DNA of 64,000 nucleotides from Gaiellasilicea sp963789355 (GTDB taxonomy: Bacteria; Actinomycetota; Thermoleophilia; Gaiellales; Gaiellaceae). Below the pieces are notes generated by a model. The model saw only the letters and a list, made by a program, of their open reading frames with translations. It was not told the DNA's origin and made no database searches. The first letter of the stretch is position 1, and each line of letters starts with the position of its first letter. Shown one piece after another: positions 7,916-17,901 of the stretch. Location: assembly GCA_963789355.1 (NCBI GenBank), contig CAWBKK010000009.1, forward strand, positions 1 through 64,000, written 5' to 3'. A program made the position numbers and the translations under genes.

Positions 7916-8911
7916 ATGCGCGTCTGGGTCGACATCACGAACTCGCCGCACGTGCCGTTCTTCCGGCCGCTGCTGCGTCTGCTGGTCGAGGACGGCCACG
8001 AGGTCGAGGTGACGGCACGCGCCTTTGCGCAGACGCTCGAGCTGCTGGAGCTCGAGGGGATCGCGCATCACGTCGTCGGCCCGCCGCATGGTGGCGCCGG
8101 CGCGGTCGGGAAGGCGCGAGCGCTGGCGCGCCGCCTGCCCGCGCTGCGCCGCTTTGCGAAAGCGCGCCACTTCGATCTCGCGCTCGCGCACGGCTCGCAC
8201 GAGGTGATGCTCGCCGCCCGCAGCCTCGGAATCCCGGGCGCGACGGCCCACGACTACGAGTTCGCGACGCTCCAGCACCAGCTCGGCCTGCGCGCAGCGA
8301 GGCGAGTCGTGTTCCCGGACGCGATCCCGGTGGAGGTGCTGGCGCGGCTCGGCGCGAAGCCGCCGAAGCTCGTCCAGTTCGAGGGAATCGAGGAGGAGTA
8401 CTACCTGGCCGACTTCGAGCCCAACCCGGCCGTGCTCGACGGGATCGACCCTGCGAAGGTGCTCGTCGTCGTCCGCACGCCCCCGGACGTCTCGCTCTAC
8501 CACCGGCACGAGAATCCGCTCTTCGGCGGCATCCTCGAGCGGCTTGGCGGGGACGAGTCCGTGCACGCCGTCGTCCTGCCGAGAACGGCCGAGCAGCGGC
8601 AGGCGATCCACCTGCTGGGGCTGCCCTCGCTCTACGTCCCCGAGCACGCGATCGACGCCCCGAGCCTCATCGGGCTGGCCGATCTCGTCGTCTCGGCAGG
8701 CGGGACGATGAACCGGGAGGCCGCCGCGCTCGGCACCCCCGTCTACACGACGTTCGCGGGCCGGCTCGGTGCCGTCGACGAGCTGCTGATCCGCGAGGGC
8801 CGGCTGACCTCGCTCACGCAGCCCTCCGCGCTCGTGCTGGGCAAGCGCACGCAGACGACCGCACGGCGGAGACGCGATCCACGCCACCTCCTGGAGTTGC
8901 TGCTGTCCTAG
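7916..8911 (+). CDS. DUF354 glycosyltransferase-like protein
   Basis: 331 residues from the ATG at 7916; the frame is open further upstream but that part overlaps the LysR promoter. The start MRVWVDITNSPHVPFFRPL and the later VVSAGGTMNREAAALGTPVY match DUF354 (PF04007), a GT-B-fold family related to UDP-GlcNAc 2-epimerase and common in archaea and some bacteria. AHDYEFATLQHQ and RTPPDVSLYHR are internal family segments. It is probably cytosolic and handles a nucleotide-sugar or glycan intermediate. Substrate unknown; it is divergent from the LysR operon. Confidence 0.8.
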   Translation: MRVWVDITNSPHVPFFRPLLRLLVEDGHEVEVTARAFAQTLELLELEGIAHHVVGPPHGGAGAVGKARALARRLPALRRFAKARHFDLALAHGSHEVMLAARSLGIPGATAHDYEFATLQHQLGLRAARRVVFPDAIPVEVLARLGAKPPKLVQFEGIEEEYYLADFEPNPAVLDGIDPAKVLVVVRTPPDVSLYHRHENPLFGGILERLGGDESVHAVVLPRTAEQRQAIHLLGLPSLYVPEHAIDAPSLIGLADLVVSAGGTMNREAAALGTPVYTTFAGRLGAVDELLIREGRLTSLTQPSALVLGKRTQTTARRRRDPRHLLELLLS

Positions 8912-8964
8912 AAGCGAATGTTTCGATCTGGTTGAATCGGACTCAACACGAGTGGAGGAGAGGC

Positions 8965-10390
8965 ATGAAAAAGCGGGGAACCACAGCACTACTCGTCCTG
9001 CTCATGGGGACATTCGTGACCATCCTGGTCGCTGCCGCCGTCGCGGCGACTGGCTTCAAGACGGCGAAGCCGCCGTACCTGGTACCCACAGCTCCCGGCG
9101 TCATCGTCGACCCGATCCTGTCCACGGGCGACATCGTCCCGCAGGGGCAAGCGCCGGCGTACCAGATGTCGGGGATCCCGGACGGGCTCGGGGCCTACGG
9201 CCGGAAGGAGAAGAACGCCTACACCGTGCTCATGAACCACGAGCTCGGGCGCACCTTCCCCGGCCAGCCGCCGGGTGTCGACGCGCGGATCTCCAAGTTG
9301 ACGATCGACAGGAAGACGAACAGCGTCCTCGAGGCGAAGTACGTCTTCACCGGCCAGGAGGGCTTCGAGCGCTTCTGCTCGGCGCACCTTGAGGTGATCA
9401 AGGGCACGCCGTACTACTTCACGGGCGAGGAGTCGGTCATCTCGGGCCGCGACGGCAGCTCGATCGTCATGAACGCCGAGACGGGCGAGTGGACGGAAAC
9501 GGCGCACTTCGGCCACATCCAGCACGAGAACATCATTCCGGCGAAGCTCTCCGAGTGGTTCTTCCTGACCACGGACGACGACTTCCGGCCCGGCTTCGAC
9601 GCGTACCTGTACGCGTACATCGCGAAGTCGTTCGAAGGCGCCGTCTCGGGCGACGAGGGAGAGCCTCTACGTCTGGAAGGCGGACAGCGCAATCGACTCG
9701 ACGCAGGCGCTGAAGGGCGTGCCGCTGACGGGGCATTTCGTCCCGATCACGCAGGCCGAGAACGCGAACTCCACCACGCTCAAGGCCGCCGCGGCGGCAA
9801 AGGGTGCGTTCAAGTTCGACCGGCTGGAGGACGCGGCGAAGTCGTGGACGAAGAACGGCCGCTTCTACTTCGCCGACACGGGCAAGTTGCCGCGAACCCT
9901 TCGCGGACGCATCTACCAGTTCGACGTCAAGCCGAGTGATCCGACGGACGCCACGCTCACCGTCATCCTCGACGGCGACAAGGGCGACGACATCTACAAC
10001 CCGGACAACATCGACACGTCCGCGCAGTCCATTGTGATCCAGGAGGACAGGGAGTCTCCGTTCCGCGGCGGTCCGTCCCCGCCCAATCCACCGGTCGCCG
10101 ACTCCGGGCACAACCGCGTGCTCGTCTACGACATCAAGTCGAAGACGCTGCAGTCGGTGGCACGCGTCGCGACTCCTGCGACGTTGCGGCCGGGAACATG
10201 GGAGTCGTCGGGCGTCTTCAACGCGTTCGACATCCTCGGCGCAGGCTGGTGGCTCACCGACGTGCAGGCGCACAACACCACCGCACCGCAACCTGGGCCG
10301 ACACTCGTTCCGAACTCGAGCTCTGGTGAGGACGGGCAGCTACAGGCCGTCTACATCCCGCAGACGATTGGCGGGGAGGGCGACGACTAG
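8965..10390 (+). CDS. Secreted PhoX/DUF839-like protein, frameshifted
   Basis: The ATG at 8965 follows a good GGAGGAG ribosome-binding site and begins a signal peptide (MKKRGTTALLVLLMGTFVTI). The N-terminal part (MNHELGRTF, HFGHIQHENIIP, FFLTTDDDFRPG) runs in one frame to about 9655. It continues in another frame from ESLYVWKADSA through TGKLPRTLRGRIYQFD to the stop at 10390. One base too many, or two too few, in the GGG run near 9660 explains the shift. The rejoined product of about 475 residues resembles PhoX-type (DUF839) beta-propeller phosphatases, but I cannot confirm the metal ligands. The 3' end overlaps the dehydratase gene tail-to-tail by four bases. Confidence 0.6.
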
Positions 10391-12297
10391 ATGGAGTCCG
10401 AGGCGGGCGTCGCGGCGATCGCGGCGTCCGCCTCCGCCTCTCGGGCGTCGAGTCTCAGTGGCTCGCGAACGATCGCGGCGAGCCGTCCGACGAGCTCGAG
10501 CGTGTCGCCCGCCTCGACCAGGCGGTCGAGCTCGTCGAGCTTGCCCTCGAGCCAGGCGCGCTCGACCGGTGAGACGTCGAGAGCGACGATCTTCGGATGG
10601 ACCGTCGGCTTCCAGGTCTCCCCCTCGGCGAACAGCTCTTCATGGATCTTCTCGCCCGGCCGTGCGCCGATGAACGCGATTTCGACGTCGCGGTCGGGCT
10701 CCTTGCCGGAGAGCCGGATCATGTTCCGCGCCAGGTCGACGATCTTGATCGGCTCGCCCATGTCGAGCACCAGGATCCGGCCGCGGCCGCCGATCGCGCC
10801 CGCCTGAATCACGAGCGCGACCGCCTCCGGGATCGTCATGAAGAAGCGCGTCATCTCCGCATCGGTGACGGTGACCGGCCCGCCGCGCTCGATCTGGCGT
10901 CGGAAGAGCGGGATCACGCTGCCGGCCGAGTTGAGCACGTTGCCGAAGCGGACGGCGACGAACTTCGTCGGCACGTCGTCGCGGTCTCCGTGCGAGCCGA
11001 CGATCCACTCGCAGAGCGTCTTCGACTGGCCGTAGACGCTGTAGGGGTTGAGCGCCTTGTCCGTCGAGATCAGGACGAACCGCTCGACGCCGTGCTCGAT
11101 CGCCGCATCGGCGACGATGCGCGTTCCGATTACGTTGTTGGCGACCGACTCGAGCGGGTTCGCCTCCATCAGCGGCACGTGCTTGTAGGCGGCCGCGTGG
11201 AAGACGACGTTCGGCCGATAGCGCTCGAAGACCTGGTTCAGGCGCTTGCGGTTGCGCACGTCCGCGAGCACAGGGACGCAGGCGCTGAAATGGCGCTCGT
11301 CCACGAGCTCGCGCTCGATGTCGAAGAGCGAGCTCTCGGCCTGGTCGACCATCACGATCCGCTTCGGCTCGGCGCGGGCGAGCTGACGGCAGAGCTCGGC
11401 GCCGATCGAGCCGCCGGCGCCGGTGACGAGCACGACCTTGTCCTTCACGTACGAGGCGATCGCGTCGACATCGACCTCGACCGGCTCGCGCCCGAGCAGG
11501 TCCTCCACCTCGACGGGCCGAACCTGCCTCGCGAGGTCGAGATCGCCGGCGATCAGCTCGTTCAGCCCCGGCAGCGTCTTCACCGCGACGTTCTCGGCCC
11601 GCGCCATCTCGACGATCCGAGCGCGCTGCCCACCGGTCGCCGACGGGATCGCGATCAGCAGCTCGTCGGGGCGCCGGTCGCGCAGCAGGTGCGGCAGCTC
11701 GTCGCTCGTGCCGAGCACGCGGATCCCGTGCAGGCGCAGGTTCTTCTTGCGCGGATCGTCGTCGATCAGGCCGATCGGCGTGTACCCGAGGTCGGGCGTG
11801 CGCAGCATCTCCTTCAGCATCAGCTGCGCGGCATCGCCGGCCCCGACGACGATCACCTCCTTGCCGCGCGCGACGATCGAGCGGGCCTGGGGTCGCTCGA
11901 TCACCGTCCGCGCGAGCATCCGCGAGCCGGCGACGAGCGCGAGCGTCAGCAGGCCGTCGATGATCCAGATGCCGCGTGGCACGGGCGAGGGGTGCAGTTC
12001 GAAGAAGCTGAAGACGAGGAAGACGACGAGCGATGCCGCGACGACACCGCGGGCCGCACCCCACATGTCCCGGGTCGAGACGTAGCGCCACCAGCGGTTG
12101 TAGAAGCCGAAGAGCGCGAAGACTCCGAGCTTGATCACGGCGACGAGGCCGACGAACTCCAGGCTCACGTACCGCTCGTGGTAGGAGAACAGGTCGGTGT
12201 CGAAGCGGAGCCACCAGGCGAGCAACCACGCGGCGACGACGATGGCGAGATCGGCCGCGAGCTGTGGCAGCCGATGCCGGTTGATCGGCGTTCTCAC
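10387..12297 (-). CDS. Nucleotide-sugar 4,6-dehydratase, membrane-anchored (CapD/WbpM/PglF type)
   Basis: 636 residues from a GTG start. About four N-terminal membrane segments (roughly 10-120) precede a CoA_binding_3-like Rossmann domain with VVGAGDAAQLML, then a Polysacc_synt_2 domain with VTGAGGSIGAELCRQ. It has the STDKALNPYSVYGQSK segment, which holds the Tyr-x-x-x-Lys-type catalytic pair. Such enzymes make UDP-4-keto-6-deoxy-GlcNAc. It overlaps the aminotransferase gene as GTGA, so the two probably act in sequence to make a 4-amino-4,6-dideoxy sugar for surface glycans or protein glycosylation. Confidence 0.88.
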   Translation of the reverse strand: MRTPINRHRLPQLAADLAIVVAAWLLAWWLRFDTDLFSYHERYVSLEFVGLVAVIKLGVFALFGFYNRWWRYVSTRDMWGAARGVVAASLVVFLVFSFFELHPSPVPRGIWIIDGLLTLALVAGSRMLARTVIERPQARSIVARGKEVIVVGAGDAAQLMLKEMLRTPDLGYTPIGLIDDDPRKKNLRLHGIRVLGTSDELPHLLRDRRPDELLIAIPSATGGQRARIVEMARAENVAVKTLPGLNELIAGDLDLARQVRPVEVEDLLGREPVEVDVDAIASYVKDKVVLVTGAGGSIGAELCRQLARAEPKRIVMVDQAESSLFDIERELVDERHFSACVPVLADVRNRKRLNQVFERYRPNVVFHAAAYKHVPLMEANPLESVANNVIGTRIVADAAIEHGVERFVLISTDKALNPYSVYGQSKTLCEWIVGSHGDRDDVPTKFVAVRFGNVLNSAGSVIPLFRRQIERGGPVTVTDAEMTRFFMTIPEAVALVIQAGAIGGRGRILVLDMGEPIKIVDLARNMIRLSGKEPDRDVEIAFIGARPGEKIHEELFAEGETWKPTVHPKIVALDVSPVERAWLEGKLDELDRLVEAGDTLELVGRLAAIVREPLRLDAREAEADAAIAATPASDSI

Positions 12298-13379
12298 GCC
12301 CGGGCGGACACGCCGACGGCTGCGCGGACGACGTCGACGACGCGCTCCTGCTGCTCGGCGGTGATGCCGGCCCAGAGCGGCAGCGAGAAGTTCTCCTGCG
12401 CCGCGCGCTCGGTCTCGGGCAGTGCACCCTCCTCGTAGCCGAGGTAGCGCAGCGCGGGCTGCAGGTGGAGCGGCGGCAGGTAGTACTCAGCGTTCCCGAT
12501 CTCGGCCTCGGTCAGCGCGGCGCGGATGCGGTCGCGCTCGGGAGAGCGGCAGACGAAGAGGTGATAGACGTGACCGGGCTCGTCGACGGGGACCTCGCAC
12601 AGCTCCCCGATCCCGAGCTCGACGTAGCGCGCGGCGGCCTCACGGCGCGCGGCGGTCCAGCCGTCGAGCTGCCGGAGGAAGATCCGCAGCGCCGCGGCCT
12701 GGATCTCGTCGAGGCGCGAGTTGTAGCCGACGTACTCGAAGGTCTTCTTCGCCCTCGAGCCGTGGAAGCGGAGCATCCGGATCCGGTCGGCGAGCTCGGA
12801 GTCGCGCGCGGCGACGAGGCCGCCGTCGCCGAGCCCGAACAGGTTCTTGGTCGGGTAGAAGCTGAACGTCGAGGCGACGCCGGTGCCGGCGATCTCCGGC
12901 GAGCCGAACGCCTGCGCGGCGTCTTCGACGACCGGCAGCCCGAATCCCGCCACCTCGGCGAGCGGCGCGGGCCGGCCGAAGAGGTGCACGGGCATGATCG
13001 CCTTCGTCTTCGGCGTGATCCTTCGCTCCACGTCCTCGGGATCGAGGTTCAGCGTCACCGGATCGATGTCCGCGAAGACGGGCGTCGCCTCGCGGCGGGC
13101 GATCGCCTCGGCCGTCGCGTAGAAGGTGAAGGCGGGGCAGATGACCTCGTCACCGCGGCCGATCCCGAGCGCGTCGAGCACGAGCACGAGCGCGTCGGTG
13201 CCGTTGGCCACGCCGATCGTCTCGGGCACGTCGAGGTACTCGGCAGCTTCGGACTCGAAGGCGGAGACGTTCGGCCCGAAGACGAACTGGCCGCTCTCGA
13301 GCACGTCCGCGAACGCCTGCTTCAACTCCGGAATCAGCGGCGCGTACTGCGCTTTGACGTCGACGAGGGGGATCTTCAC
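12294..13379 (-). CDS. DegT/DnrJ/EryC1 sugar aminotransferase
   Basis: 361 residues from the GTG at 13379, where the family start KIPLVDVKAQYAPLIPELK begins; earlier in-frame starts lie inside the DedA gene. Family marks are ANGTDALVLVLDALG, CPAFTFYATAEA, VEDAAQAFGS and the PLP-lysine loop FSFYPTKNLFGLGDGG. It would transfer an amino group to a keto-sugar nucleotide. The 4-base overlap with the 4,6-dehydratase strongly suggests a shared product of the bacillosamine/perosamine kind. No acetyltransferase or glycosyltransferase partner is adjacent, so the final sugar is unknown. Confidence 0.88.
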   Translation of the reverse strand: MKIPLVDVKAQYAPLIPELKQAFADVLESGQFVFGPNVSAFESEAAEYLDVPETIGVANGTDALVLVLDALGIGRGDEVICPAFTFYATAEAIARREATPVFADIDPVTLNLDPEDVERRITPKTKAIMPVHLFGRPAPLAEVAGFGLPVVEDAAQAFGSPEIAGTGVASTFSFYPTKNLFGLGDGGLVAARDSELADRIRMLRFHGSRAKKTFEYVGYNSRLDEIQAAALRIFLRQLDGWTAARREAAARYVELGIGELCEVPVDEPGHVYHLFVCRSPERDRIRAALTEAEIGNAEYYLPPLHLQPALRYLGYEEGALPETERAAQENFSLPLWAGITAEQQERVVDVVRAAVGVSARA

Positions 13380-13390
13380 GGCGGCCAAGT

Positions 13391-14074
13391 CTACCGAGCG
13401 TCGGCGGCGGGCTTGCCGCGGCGCCGCATCAGCTTCCACGTCAGGTAGGCGGCTCCTCCGAGCAGGAGCGCCAGCACCGTGTAGTCCACGTAGTGGAACG
13501 CGTGGTGGAAGTCCTCCCAGCGGCTGCCGAGCGCCCAGCCGATGCCGGCGAGCCCGAAGCACCACAACGCCGACCCGATCAGAGTCAGAATCGTGTAGCG
13601 GCGGAACGGCGCCTCGAAGACGCCGGCCGGGATCGAGACGAACGAGCGGACGACCGGCGTGATCCGGCCGAGGAAGACAGCCCAGCCTTCCCAGCGCGCG
13701 AACCACCGCTCGGCCTTGTCAAGCCTCTCTTCGTTCAGATGCAGCCAGCGTCCGTGCCGCTCCAGGAACGGGCGGCCGCCGCGGAGGCCGAGCCACCAGC
13801 CGCCGATCGAGCCGAGGGTGTAGCCGATCGTCCCGGCGAGCGCGATCCCGAGGTACGCCTCGAAGCCGGGCTCGAGCGTCCAGCCGGCGAGCTGCACGTC
13901 CTGGCCGGCGAACGCGCCGGCCGCGACCGCTCCGCCGTAGACCATCACCGGCTCGCTCGCCGCCGGGAAGACGGCGTCGAGGAGCATCAGGCCGAAGACC
14001 GCGTAGAGGCCGTAGTCGCCGACCACGGTCGTGAGGAGATCAGTGATCTCCGAGAGGATCGACGCGACCGGCAC
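13391..14074 (-). CDS. DedA-family membrane protein
   Basis: 227 residues from a GTG start with about five hydrophobic segments. The family core is visible: AASEPVMVYGGAVAAGAF near the N-terminus, GYTLGSIGGWWLG, and FLGRITPVVRSFVSIPAG (the conserved arginine-rich re-entrant loop). DedA (SNARE-associated, PF09335) proteins support undecaprenyl-phosphate recycling or lipid scrambling. That suits its position behind two cell-surface glycan genes on the same strand, 11 bases from the aminotransferase start. Confidence 0.88.
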   Translation of the reverse strand: MPVASILSEITDLLTTVVGDYGLYAVFGLMLLDAVFPAASEPVMVYGGAVAAGAFAGQDVQLAGWTLEPGFEAYLGIALAGTIGYTLGSIGGWWLGLRGGRPFLERHGRWLHLNEERLDKAERWFARWEGWAVFLGRITPVVRSFVSIPAGVFEAPFRRYTILTLIGSALWCFGLAGIGWALGSRWEDFHHAFHYVDYTVLALLLGGAAYLTWKLMRRRGKPAADAR

Positions 14075-14083
14075 GGAGGGAGG

Positions 14084-15862
14084 TTAGCCGGGCGGCTTGG
14101 GCTTCTTGACCGGCACCGGGGCCGCGCGGATGACGCGGAACGCCGGCGTGACGACTTCGACGGCGCCGAGCTCGTTCGTGGCGCGGAAGCGGACGACGTA
14201 GAGGCCGCCGTAGACGAGGAACTTGCCGCCGCGGGTCGTCCCCTTCCAGCTCGCCGCGAACCTGCCGGCCGGCAGGTTGCGCACCGCGATCGTCGCCACC
14301 TGAACGCCGGTCGTCGTCTCGACGGTGGCCGTCACACGAGCCGCACGGGTCAGCGTCACCCCCGCCGAGATCGTCTGCTTGCCGCGAACGCGAACGACGA
14401 GCGAGCGCCTCGACAGCCTGGCGAAGCCGAGCGTGTTGTTGACGGTGAACATCTGGGTCGTCGTCGAGGCACGGCCGAGATCGTCCGTGGCGGCGACCTC
14501 GAGCCGCCAGCGCCCCTCGGCCGGTGCCGCCGGCTCGACGGTCGGGTCGATCGAAGCGGGTGGGAAGGCGACCGGATACGTCCCCGGCTCGCGCCGCAGC
14601 GTCTCGGTGAAGGCGGCAGCACCGCCCGGCGCGACGAGCGTTGCGGTCACGTCGGAAGGGCGGACGACCTTGTACGAGAGCTCCCGCTGCTTCTCGGCGA
14701 AGCCGTCGCCGTTCGGCGAGATCACCGGATCCGGCGTGGGCGCATAGACCCCGTAGTACATGAGCTGGAGGGCGTTCGAGACGGGCCGCTCGCCCCCACG
14801 GTCGGAAGGCCGGTTCAGCAGCTGGCCGTCGAAGGCGAGCGAGGAGGAGCCGCCGCCGTCGAAGGCGGAACCGGTGACCGCCCCGAGCCGCGCCATCGTC
14901 TGCGCGAGCTCGAAGTTCGTCATCCCGACGCTGTAGCCGGGCCGGCGGCCGTCGGTGACGACCATCAGCACACGGCCGTCGGCGAGCTGGCCGACCCCGG
15001 TGCGCGGGTTGCGCGGGGCGAGCTGGTTGGACGTGAACGCCTCCTGCGCGCGGAAGACGGGGCCACCGCTGCGAACGAGCACCGGTCCTGCCGCCGACGG
15101 CGTTCGTGATCCCGGTCCACTCGGGCCGGAAGATCAGCCGCAGAGTCAGGGACACGCCCACGGGCGCCTCCTCGGAGAGTCGGGCTGCTGCCGTGCCGCG
15201 CGCGACGAGCACCGCGCCGCCCGGCGGGATCGGCGTGCCGCCGGCACCGCGCACCTCGACGACCGGTCCGACGAGATCGGTGTTCGGGGCGGTGGGCGGG
15301 AAGGGGGCGAGCACGACTTCGGTGGTGCCGCTTTGCGCGGGTGTGGTCGCGCCGTAGGTCGGCGTGAAGAGCGAGATCCCGTTCGCGCCCGGCGCCTGGT
15401 TCAGGTCGCTGAGCGCTCGCCGCTGGCCGAGGCCGCGCCAGGTGCCGAAGAACTCGATCCGGCGGACGTCGAGGCCGCCTTCGGGGGTGACGCCGGTGCT
15501 CGAGCGGTCGCCGTAGGGGGGCTCTCGACGACGTTGTCGCGCATCAGGACGCCGCTCGGGCGGCCGGAGTCGGCATAGAAGTCGCCGTTGACGCCGACCA
15601 TCGTCGCGCCCGGGGAGAGCCGCTTCTGCATCGTGGTCACGCGCTCGACGCCCTGGATCGTCTCGTTCGAGAGCGTCGGGCGGAGCGCGTAGAGGCCGGT
15701 GGGCCGCGGCGCGCGGACGATGTGGATCGCAACGGGGCCGTGCGGCGTGAACTGGACTCCGCGCTCGTAGGTGACGCCGGGCATCAGCGTCGTCGGCGCA
15801 GCCACCGCGGGCGCGGCGACGATCAGGGCGAGAAGCCCACCGGTGAGGAGTTTCCGCAGCAC
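14084..15862 (-). CDS. Secreted phosphodiester glycosidase (NAGPA-like), two frameshifts
   Basis: The GTG at 15862 begins a signal peptide (VLRKLLTGGLLALIVAAPAV). The frame carries GVNGDFYADSGRPSGVL, then shifts near 15520 at a run of six C (reverse strand) where seven would keep the frame. The middle (GDRSSTGVTPEGGLDVRRIE to WTGITNAVGG) reads in a second frame, and a compensating shift near 15085 returns to the first frame, with FDGGGSSSLAFDG and Ig-like repeats to the end. The NGDF and DGGGSSSL motifs are those of the NAGPA family (PF09992), which cleaves phosphodiester-linked sugars. The restored protein is about 590 residues. Sequencing error and real decay are both possible. Confidence 0.7.
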
Positions 15863-15945
15863 GACCCCGACGGAGGCTAGCCGAAGGGTCGGCCCCCTTT
15901 GCAGGGATTTACCGAATCCGTACGGAATGCCGCTCGTCCAAGTCT

Positions 15946-17745
15946 TCAGCCCGCGTTTCGCAACGTCACCCAGACCGCGTCTGTACCGACCGCGACGCCG
16001 CCGATCGGATGGCCGAGGTGGAGTGTGCTCTGAACTGCGAGGGTTTCTGGATGGATCCGGTGGAGCATCCCCTCGCGAGTCCCCACCCAGACGGCTCCGA
16101 GCCCGACGCCCACGCCGCTCGGAAAGCCCTTGAGGGGAATCACGCCCGACACGACGCTGTCCTCGGCGTCGATTCGCTGCAGAGTTGCCGAACCGAAGAT
16201 CTTGGCCGGGCAGCAAGAGCTGGCCGGGTGTGTCACGAGCCAAAGCGCTCCCTTACCGGCAGCGAGTCGTACGGGCCCACCTCGATCGCGCGTCTCCGCA
16301 GCCGCCCCCGTGCGGGCTGAGGGCGTAGAGATCTCGATCGAGCCGACAACCTTCCGATTCGCGGCGTCGACTTGGACGAGCGACTGAATCCCGGCGTTGA
16401 CCCAAACGCTGCCGTCAGCGATCGCGATCGCCGGACCTCCCGCGACCGGCAACGGAACGGGGTCGGCGACCTTCATCGCCGCGGCGTCCACACGCTTGAG
16501 CGAGCCCGGTGGATACGGGTCGGTGATCCAGACGCTGCCCTCGCCGACTGCGATTGCGGGGCGTGATTCCTCGCCCCCGAAGCGACTCAGCGCGACATCC
16601 ACGCGAACGCTCGCCGAGGCGATGTTGCGTTGTGTCTCCACTCGCGAGAGACGAGGCGCACTTCCGGGACGAGCGGCGAGCACCCAAACCGCGTCGTCCC
16701 CAGCGGCCAGATCGTCGACGTTGTTCTCGGTTCCTACTGCTGCGACCATCACCCTGGTGACGGGGTCGATGCGGGCAATCGTGTTGTTGCCGACGGCGAC
16801 CCAGACCGCTCCCGGCCCGATGGAAATGCGTCTTGGATCCGGACCGACGCGGATCTGGGCGAGAATCCGGCGTCCGTTCGGATGGATCACGCCGACCGTG
16901 TCGGGGGAGAGCCGGCTTGGAGGAGGTGCTGTCGAAGCCGGCGCGGTTTGGATCGGCAATGCGGTGAATGCTGCTGCGACGGTCTCTCGCCCGGAGCTCG
17001 CCGAGGTCGATCGGGAAGCGACGGACTTCTCGTCCCCTCCGCGCGAAGCCAAAAGCCATGCCGCGCCCGCCCCGGCCAAGCCCAGCGCGATTGCAGCCGC
17101 CGCGAGAGGCCACGGCCGCCTCAGGTGAGCCGCCGTCCGACGCCCAGCCGGCGAGTGCGTCGCCGCGACGGGAGAAGCTTCGGCGGAACCTCGGGGCGGC
17201 GGGAAGTCCGAGGTCAGACCTTCTGCGCATGCCTGGAAGATCAGCTGCGCTTGTGGCAGATCCTTCAGACGGTGCTCACCGAGCGAAATCACCGTCAGCC
17301 CGGCTCCCAGCTCGCCTTCGACGAGATCGGCGGTGCGCTCGGAGACCAGAACCTGGCCGCCGTGGGCGGCGCTCATGATGCGGGCTGCCCGGTGGACGTC
17401 GAGTCCGGCGTAGAGGCCATCCGAGTGCATCGGCTCCCCGGTGTGTAGCCCGATCCGGACGCGGATCGGCTCCGACTCCCATTCGTGCTCGGCGAGGGCG
17501 CGCTGGCCGGCGACCGCGGCTGCCACGGCGTCACGCGCGTAGGGAAAGGCGAAGTGAAAGCTGTCGCCCTGCATCTCCACCTCGACGCCGCCGTGCGCCG
17601 TGAACGCATCGCGCAGCAGCCGACGATGCGCCGTCAGCGCCCGGACGTAGGCCTCACGGCCGAGCTCCTGGAGCATGCGCGTCGAGCCCTCGATGTCCGT
17701 GAACAGCAAGGTAACCGTGCCGCCGGGGAGCTCGCGGGCATCCAC
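15946..17745 (-). CDS. Class III cyclase-like domain with membrane-anchored beta-propeller
   Basis: 599 residues. The N-terminal cyclase homology domain (about 8-175) has LLFTDIEGST (metal Asp 17) and EMQGDSF (Asp 61). At the transition-state site it reads DVHRAAR (116-122), with His in place of the usual Asn but Arg kept. One membrane helix (about 213-233) leads to an outward-facing YVTN/NHL-like propeller of repeats such as SIGPGAVWVAVGNNTIARI. This suggests a receptor-like protein with a cytosolic nucleotide domain and an external sensor. Catalytic activity is not assured. It is divergent from a secreted-protein gene with a shared palindrome at 17791 between them. Confidence 0.82.
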   Translation of the reverse strand: MDARELPGGTVTLLFTDIEGSTRMLQELGREAYVRALTAHRRLLRDAFTAHGGVEVEMQGDSFHFAFPYARDAVAAAVAGQRALAEHEWESEPIRVRIGLHTGEPMHSDGLYAGLDVHRAARIMSAAHGGQVLVSERTADLVEGELGAGLTVISLGEHRLKDLPQAQLIFQACAEGLTSDFPPPRGSAEASPVAATHSPAGRRTAAHLRRPWPLAAAAIALGLAGAGAAWLLASRGGDEKSVASRSTSASSGRETVAAAFTALPIQTAPASTAPPPSRLSPDTVGVIHPNGRRILAQIRVGPDPRRISIGPGAVWVAVGNNTIARIDPVTRVMVAAVGTENNVDDLAAGDDAVWVLAARPGSAPRLSRVETQRNIASASVRVDVALSRFGGEESRPAIAVGEGSVWITDPYPPGSLKRVDAAAMKVADPVPLPVAGGPAIAIADGSVWVNAGIQSLVQVDAANRKVVGSIEISTPSARTGAAAETRDRGGPVRLAAGKGALWLVTHPASSCCPAKIFGSATLQRIDAEDSVVSGVIPLKGFPSGVGVGLGAVWVGTREGMLHRIHPETLAVQSTLHLGHPIGGVAVGTDAVWVTLRNAG

Positions 17746-17790
17746 GTTCCCAGCCTATGGCCGCGGCTACGCAACTACCAACGGACTGTG

Positions 17791-17806
17791 TGTCGCCGAC
17801 GTGACA
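17791..17806. promoter_or_regulatory. TGTC-N8-GACA operator candidate, copy 1
   Basis: TGTCGCCGACGTGACA lies 46 bases before the cyclase start (17745) and 111 before the secreted-protein start (17902). GTCG begins 24 bases, and GCGAACGAC 33 bases, after its first base. The same spacing recurs at three other divergent promoters in this window. A Crp/Fnr-type regulator is the natural candidate binder because crp genes are part of the cluster. Confidence 0.6.
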
Positions 17807-17901
17807 CTCGGCGTGTCGAGGTTGCGAACGACACGGTCGACGCCTGCTCCTAGCCTCGATCCATGCAGTTCACCAAGCGCCAACGATTGAAGGAGCGGAT
17901 C

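Noticed and set aside
15085..15525. Programmed frameshifting in the phosphodiester glycosidase gene
   Set aside because: Two compensating shifts and a C-run one base short fit indels; I see no slippery heptamer with a downstream structure.
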